Source: Pseudomonadota bacterium
GTDB taxonomy: Bacteria; Pseudomonadota; Gammaproteobacteria; Burkholderiales; Burkholderiaceae_B
Length of the DNA stretch: 53,231 bases
Assembly: GCA_023389155.1 (NCBI GenBank)
Contig: JAEWEV010000005.1
Location: 1-53,231 of the forward strand
Reading direction: 5' to 3'
Each line of letters opens with the position of its first letter. The first letter of the stretch is position 1. Shown one piece after another: positions 48,941 to 53,231 of this stretch. The notes beneath the pieces are model-generated. The model was not told the DNA's origin. It saw only the letters and a program-made list of their open reading frames with translations, and made no database searches. Position numbers and translations under genes: made by a program.

Positions 48941-50254
48941 TTACAGCATTTTTTTGGCTTTTGCCTGCGTTTCGGTGGTGCGCTCGCTTGCTGCCGCTTC
49001 TTTGGAAATCGGCTCAATCTTCACCTTGTCACTGCCGCGACTGACAATGCCCAGGCGCTTGGCCGCACCGTATGACAGGTCAATAACGCGATTGCCTACG
49101 AAAGGTCCCCGATCGTTGATGCGTACCACAATGCTTTTCCCGGTAGAAACACGGGTTACGCGCACATAGGAGGAAATGGGCAGGCGCTTGTGCGCAGCGG
49201 TCATGGCATTCTGATTAAAGACTTCGCCATTGGCGGTTTTACGACCGTGAAAGCCTGGGCCATACCAAGAGGCAATGCCGACTTGTGAAAATTCGGCGGT
49301 TTCTTCCGTGGCCATGGGTTTGTAGCGGATGCCATTGACCATGTAGGGTTTAGAGGTGCCGGAAAGTGCTTTGCGGGCCTTGCGCGCAATGTCTTCATCT
49401 TTGGCGTCTTCAGTGGCGTCTACTTCGGCCAGGTTCACCTTTTCCTTGGGCAACTGAAGCTCGTATTCGTTCTCAGGAATAATGCCGGTTGCCGTAATGC
49501 GCATTTTCACGCCGTCAGCCAGCTCGGCTTTCCCACTTTCGGAAGGCGCGGCGGTTTCAACAGCAACTGGCGTCGTCGTGGCGGCAGTCTCTTTGACCTC
49601 TGCCGTGGTTTTTTCTTCGCTGTTGGCTGCAGGTGCCTTGACGGCTGAATCTGTGGCGTGCTGGGCGACAGATTTCGGGGCAGGAGCGGCAGTTTTGGCC
49701 GAATCTGTTGATTCGCTCTCGGACTTGCCAGGCACCGCACTGACGTCTTTTGTGGTGTCGGTGTTGGCCACCTCTTTTACTGCCGTGACTGTAGCGGGCG
49801 CGGCAGGCTGAGCTGAAGCTGCCGGTTTGGTCGATGTATTGTCCGCATTCGAATTTGTTGCTGCAACATTACGGGTCGCGGCAGGCTTGACAGGCTCGGA
49901 TGCGGGGCTTGCTGCGTTGTTCGGAGCGGCCGGGGCTGTCTTGGCGGCAACGGTTGCAGGCTCGCTGGTGGTTTGCTTGTTTTCAGGCGTCGCATTGGCT
50001 GCCACAGCGGCATCATCACCGGATTCGGGAACCACACCATCGGCGGTGATGCGCATTTTCTGAACAGGAGCAGGAGCGGGGGGCTTTTTGGCCTTTGCGC
50101 CTGGTGCAACGGCTTCAGTGGCCGGTACCATATGGACCGAAAAATCCTGGTTTTCAAGTATTTCGATGCCGGCGGCATGGACGGCCGGCACCAGAAAAAG
50201 GCCGGATACAAGTGAAGCAAGGGTGCTGCGAATTAAAATTGTTTGTTTCGTCAT
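48941..50254 (-). CDS. rlpA: RlpA-like septal ring lytic transglycosylase with an unusually long linker
   Basis: RlpA proteins cleave peptidoglycan lacking stem peptides, mainly at septa. The 437-residue protein has a signal peptide (to VPAVHA, residue 27; no lipobox). A very long Ala/Thr/Pro/Lys/Glu-rich region of low complexity follows (about 45-300), and then the double-psi beta-barrel domain (about 325-415), with GIASWYGPGFHGRKTANGEV and VVRINDRGPFVGNRVIDLS including the catalytic Asp. No SPOR domain follows. The motif MRITADGVVPES (67-78) recurs as MRITATGIIPEN (251-262), flanking the linker. A terminator lies downstream. Confidence 0.9.
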   Translation of the reverse strand: MTKQTILIRSTLASLVSGLFLVPAVHAAGIEILENQDFSVHMVPATEAVAPGAKAKKPPAPAPVQKMRITADGVVPESGDDAAVAANATPENKQTTSEPATVAAKTAPAAPNNAASPASEPVKPAATRNVAATNSNADNTSTKPAASAQPAAPATVTAVKEVANTDTTKDVSAVPGKSESESTDSAKTAAPAPKSVAQHATDSAVKAPAANSEEKTTAEVKETAATTTPVAVETAAPSESGKAELADGVKMRITATGIIPENEYELQLPKEKVNLAEVDATEDAKDEDIARKARKALSGTSKPYMVNGIRYKPMATEETAEFSQVGIASWYGPGFHGRKTANGEVFNQNAMTAAHKRLPISSYVRVTRVSTGKSIVVRINDRGPFVGNRVIDLSYGAAKRLGIVSRGSDKVKIEPISKEAAASERTTETQAKAKKML

Positions 50255-50255
50255 G

Positions 50256-51122
50256 TCATAGTGTCAACTGGGCACGATGCCTAACGCGTAAAGGGTGGTA
50301 GGAACTAAAACGTTTAGCGAGTTCCTCTGCTACATAAACCGATCGATGCTGACCACCGGTGCAACCAATGGCAACGGTGAGATAACTACGCGTATCCTGC
50401 ATATATAGGGGAAGCCATTTCTCTATATATGCGGCTATATCGTTGATTAAGGCGGGCACGCTGTCGAATTGAGCCAGCCAGGCCGCCACGGGTTCATCAC
50501 GACCAGTAAGCGGGCGTAAGTCACTGTCGTAATGAGGATTAGGCAAGCATCTTACATCAAAAACAAGGTCCGCGTCATTAGGGACACCCTTTTTATATGC
50601 AAAGGATTCGAAGGTCAAAAGGACCTCGGTTTGCTCATGATCGACCACATCTTTGACCCAGGCGCGAAGCTGTCCGGGGGTCAGGCCGGACGTATCAATG
50701 ACGTGTTCCTGTTCCCGCAATGGCGCCAGAAGATTTCGCTCGTGCGTAATGCAATCCTCCAGAGACGGCGTGATTCCTGAGGTTTCGCGCATGCGGTTGC
50801 TTAGCGGATGCTTGCGGCGAGACTCGGAATAACGATGAATCAGGGTTTCATCATCGGAGTCCAGAAAGATGACCTGCATGGGCAGACCCATGCTGCGAAG
50901 GGCGGTAATAACGCCCGGAAGACCCGCCAGTTCGCCAGGCGTCCTGACATCGATTGCAACAGCTACTGACTTCAGGCGGTTCTCGCGCGCGTTCGCAACA
51001 AGGTCATGCAGCAGGCTGACAGGCAGGTTATCGATACAGGAATAGCCAAGGTCTTCGAGCTGGCGCAATGCTACGGATTTTCCTGATCCTGAGATTCCGG
51101 TGATAAGGACAACGTGAAGCAT
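50256..51122 (-). CDS. rapZ: RNase adapter protein RapZ
   Basis: RapZ is a nucleotide-binding protein that in E. coli guides RNase E to the GlmZ small RNA, controlling amino-sugar synthesis. The 288-residue protein has Walker A GISGSGKS, the conserved LEDLGYSCIDNLPVSLL, and the C-terminal IGCTGGQHRSVYVAEEL motif. I use the ATG at 51122, where the family begins. Whether a GlmZ-like RNA exists in this organism is unknown. It follows hprK, with a 268-base gap in which a short CGGCC/GGCCG hairpin (51354-51369) is the only feature I see. Confidence 0.95.
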   Translation of the reverse strand: MLHVVLITGISGSGKSVALRQLEDLGYSCIDNLPVSLLHDLVANARENRLKSVAVAIDVRTPGELAGLPGVITALRSMGLPMQVIFLDSDDETLIHRYSESRRKHPLSNRMRETSGITPSLEDCITHERNLLAPLREQEHVIDTSGLTPGQLRAWVKDVVDHEQTEVLLTFESFAYKKGVPNDADLVFDVRCLPNPHYDSDLRPLTGRDEPVAAWLAQFDSVPALINDIAAYIEKWLPLYMQDTRSYLTVAIGCTGGQHRSVYVAEELAKRFSSYHPLRVRHRAQLTL

Positions 51123-51390
51123 AAAGGTACTCAATCCTGAACAAAAACGGTGTGATTGGTCGAAAAAATGGCCTTGTCGTTCCTGTGCAGTCGTTCTGGC
51201 CGATGGATTTACTACCTATTTAAACATAGAATCGTGACAAAATATAACAGAAGACGACCGAAGCCGGGATTATGGTCAGAAACAGGCTGATTTTGTTTTT
51301 ATTGGAGTGGCTGGCCAATATACCGGCGAAAGGGGGCGATTGCTGTCTGACATCGGCCCTGAAAGGCCGCTACCGGTCAGCGTTCGATGT

Positions 51391-52323
51391 TCAGAGGTTG
51401 CTGTTTTCCATAATGGCAGCCGCCTGTCGTTCCATAAATTCGCCAAGGGTATCAATGCCACGCAATTTGAGAATGGTGTTGCGTACGGCTGCCTCGACGA
51501 GAACAGCAAGATTTCTTCCCGCTGCTACCTGCAGCATAACACGACGAACGGGAATGCCCAGCATGTCCTGGGTCTGGTCCTGGATGGGCAAACGTTCGAA
51601 CTTTTCGCTGTTGGCGCGAACCAGATGTACGATCAGTTTCAGCCGCATCTTGCGACGCACCGATGTTTCGCCGAAAATCGTACGGATATCGAGCAGGCCC
51701 AGACCTCGGACCTCTAGCATATTGCGCAGCAGATCAGGGCACTGGCCCTCGATCAGGGTTGGGGAGGTACGCGAGAAATCGACCGCATCATCGGCCACCA
51801 GGCCATGTCCGCGGGAAATCAGCTCCAGGGCCAGCTCGCTTTTGCCAAGCCCGGATTCCCCCGTAATAAGTACGCCAAGGCCCAGGACATCCATGAAAAC
51901 ACCATGAACCGTGGTCTTGGGAGCGAAACGCTTGTTCAGGTAAATGCGCAGGACATCAATCAGATGAGCGGCATCGACGGGAGTCGAGAGCAGGGGGATT
52001 TTGCTGCGGGAACAGAAGCTGACCAGATCGGGCGGAGAGTCCAGCCCTTCGGCCAGAATTACCGCCGGCACCCCGCCCTCGGCGAGCTCAATCAGGATTT
52101 TTTCGCGCTGTACGGTAGAAATACGATTGTAGAAGATCAGTTCTTCTTTGCCGAAAACCTGAATCCGTGAAGGGTGAACAACGTTCAGGTGGCCAATCAG
52201 GTCGGCGGCAGAGGTATTGACGGCGGAGTCCTGGATGTGGCGCGTACGGCCTTCCTTCCCGGCAATCCATGTAAAGTGCAGGGTTTCGTCATTATCTGCA
52301 GCCAGATTCTGAATACTGAGCAT
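51391..52323 (-). CDS. hprK: HPr kinase/phosphorylase
   Basis: HprK phosphorylates and dephosphorylates a serine of HPr. In proteobacteria without sugar PTS its target is an HPr-like protein of the regulatory PTS. The 310-residue protein has the N-terminal domain (about 1-130), Walker A GESGLGKSELALELISRG, the catalytic region LVADDAVDFSR, and the HprK signature EVRGLGLLDIRTIFGE. It sits in ptsN-hprK-rapZ. No HPr gene is in the window. Confidence 0.96.
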   Translation of the reverse strand: MLSIQNLAADNDETLHFTWIAGKEGRTRHIQDSAVNTSAADLIGHLNVVHPSRIQVFGKEELIFYNRISTVQREKILIELAEGGVPAVILAEGLDSPPDLVSFCSRSKIPLLSTPVDAAHLIDVLRIYLNKRFAPKTTVHGVFMDVLGLGVLITGESGLGKSELALELISRGHGLVADDAVDFSRTSPTLIEGQCPDLLRNMLEVRGLGLLDIRTIFGETSVRRKMRLKLIVHLVRANSEKFERLPIQDQTQDMLGIPVRRVMLQVAAGRNLAVLVEAAVRNTILKLRGIDTLGEFMERQAAAIMENSNL

Positions 52324-52337
52324 GCGCTTGCCCCTGA

Positions 52338-52796
52338 TTAGTCGCTAGCGGGGTGGGCCAGCAAATGGTGGATGCCCTCGGCGTTGGGGCTGGCCAGCAA
52401 TTGCTTGCGGGTTTCAGCGCTGGACAGCAGTTGCGCCAGTTCGGCCAGAATTTCCAGATGCTGCTGTGTCGCACTTTCCGGCACAAGCAGAATGACCAGC
52501 AACTGCACATGTTGCCCGTCTGGTGCATCGAAAGGGATGGCAGTACTGAGCCGCATGACCGCTGCGACCGCCTGTTTCAGGTTCGCGATCCGGCCGTGAG
52601 GCACGGCTACGCCATGACCAAGGGCCGTGGAACCCAGACGTTCTCGCGAGAACAGGCTGTCGAAAACCGTGGAACGGGCAATACCCTGATTGTTCTCGAA
52701 CAGCAGCGCGGCCTGTTCAAAGGCGCGCTTCTTGCTGGTGACATTGACGTCCAGCAGGATATTTTCCTGCGGTAGGATACGGGATAGTTGATTCAT
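52338..52796 (-). CDS. ptsN: PTS IIA-like nitrogen regulatory protein PtsN
   Basis: PtsN (EIIA-Ntr) is the output protein of the nitrogen-related phosphotransferase system and regulates potassium and nitrogen metabolism. The 152-residue protein has the fold of mannitol-type IIA domains with the phosphorylated His in HGVAVPHGRI, and LQAAVAAVMRL-like and ATQQHLEILAELAQLL segments. It is 14 bases upstream of hprK and 103 bases downstream of hpf. Confidence 0.95.
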   Translation of the reverse strand: MNQLSRILPQENILLDVNVTSKKRAFEQAALLFENNQGIARSTVFDSLFSRERLGSTALGHGVAVPHGRIANLKQAVAAVMRLSTAIPFDAPDGQHVQLLVILLVPESATQQHLEILAELAQLLSSAETRKQLLASPNAEGIHHLLAHPASD

Positions 52797-52840
52797 GCCG
52801 CAATTATAGGGTGTTCTTGCAATTAGAAATAGAAGGGTAA

Positions 52841-52868
52841 GCTAAAACCCGGCCGCCGGGCCGGGTTT
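52841..52868 (-). terminator. Rho-independent terminator between hpf and ptsN
   Basis: A ten-base stem, AAACCCGGCC (52845-52854) with GGCCGGGTTT (52859-52868), has a four-base loop. On the minus strand it is followed by a short T run. It lies 31 bases after the hpf stop, so hpf may be expressed separately from, or more strongly than, ptsN. Confidence 0.7.
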
Positions 52869-52899
52869 ATGCAAAAAACGGGAAAAAAGTACAACGTAT

Positions 52900-53220
52900 C
52901 TAGCCGAAACTCATTCTTTTTGCCGATTCATTGGAGTGGTCTGACGCTTTCGTTTTGTATTTGATGACCTGTCTGTCGGTCTTATCCGAAAGCAGATCAA
53001 TGGCCGCATACAGATTTTCGTCCGTCACTTCGCAATGGATGTCTTTGCCCGGGACGCGCAGGGTAACTTCTGCGCTGTGCTTGAGAGGTTCCTTGGACAG
53101 GATTACCTGGGTGTCAATGACATGATCGAAGTGCCTGAGGACTTTGGCGAACTTGGTCACTACGTATTCTTTAATGGCAGGGGTGATTTCCACATGATGG
53201 CCACTGATATTAAGATTCAT
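52900..53220 (-). CDS. hpf: Ribosome hibernation-promoting factor (short HPF/YhbH type)
   Basis: HPF binds the decoding centre of idle 30S subunits and promotes formation of inactive 100S ribosomes. The 106-residue protein starts MNLNISGHHVEITPAIKEYV, with KDIHCEVTDENLYAAIDLLSDKTDRQVIKYK, the beta-alpha-beta-beta-beta-alpha fold of this family. A strong AGGAG site (53224-53230) precedes it. It lacks the C-terminal extension of long HPF. In proteobacteria this gene usually follows rpoN, which would lie just outside the right edge. Confidence 0.95.
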   Translation of the reverse strand: MNLNISGHHVEITPAIKEYVVTKFAKVLRHFDHVIDTQVILSKEPLKHSAEVTLRVPGKDIHCEVTDENLYAAIDLLSDKTDRQVIKYKTKASDHSNESAKRMSFG

Positions 53221-53231
53221 AGTGTGCTCCT

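Overview
The window is an ordinary chromosomal, housekeeping-rich stretch of a betaproteobacterium, most likely of the family Alcaligenaceae. The evidence is gene content and order: petABC-sspAB, hslVU, rpe-gph-trpEGDC, metK-ahcY-metF, and hpf-ptsN-hprK-rapZ. The moderate G+C content, judged by eye, points away from Bordetella itself and towards a lower-GC relative such as Advenella or Alcaligenes; this is inference. I see no prophage, insertion sequence, CRISPR array or integrated element.

Layout. 1-4320: the first codons of a divergent gene, then the cytochrome bc1 operon petABC with its own promoter and terminator, then the stringent starvation proteins sspAB. 4435-4510: tRNA-Thr(UGU). 4765-8620: a cobalamin adenosyltransferase, a CusF-like periplasmic protein, an unexplained structured intergenic RNA candidate, the heat-shock protease operon hslVU behind a near-consensus sigma-32 promoter, and dksA. 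8721-13072: a zinc-homeostasis block (His-rich CobW/COG0523 GTPase, Zur, znuCB) with a Zur-like palindrome. 13342-16902 (minus strand): lpxL-dapF-DUF484-xerC. 17192-21583: the activated methyl cycle (metK, ahcY behind an SAH riboswitch, a small membrane protein, metF). 21617-30769: folate cyclo-ligase, lytic transglycosylase, cca, ubiX, several small conserved or unknown proteins, a CDF transporter and a MidA-type methyltransferase. 30810-33671: rhlE with a long structured leader, then a HIT protein. 33710-39251 (minus strand): rpe-gph-[trpL attenuator]-trpEGDC. 39346-43139: apaG, mltA, a UbiH-family hydroxylase and dsbC. 43313-46807 (minus strand): a HAD nucleotidase, argB, a TlpA-like thioredoxin, dolP and diaA. 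46929-48633: yraN and the divergent rsmI. 48941-53220 (minus strand): rlpA, rapZ, hprK, ptsN and hpf.

The biology is mostly core: respiration, protein quality control, S-adenosylmethionine recycling feeding methyl-folate, tryptophan synthesis, cell-envelope turnover, and the incomplete nitrogen-PTS/ribosome hibernation module. The most interesting signals are in non-coding DNA: a structured RNA candidate between the cusF-like gene and hslU (5930-6167), a Trp-codon-rich leader peptide with an attenuator before trpE, a strongly folded leader before metK, the SAH riboswitch before ahcY, the sigma-32 promoter of hslVU, and a Zur box followed by 15-bp direct repeats. Coding oddities include a DksA lacking three of the four zinc-finger cysteines beside zinc-homeostasis genes, a CusF-like protein lacking most copper ligands, znuCB without an adjacent znuA, and an RlpA with a roughly 240-residue low-complexity linker flanked by a repeated motif. 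I did not find a convincing new multi-gene system.
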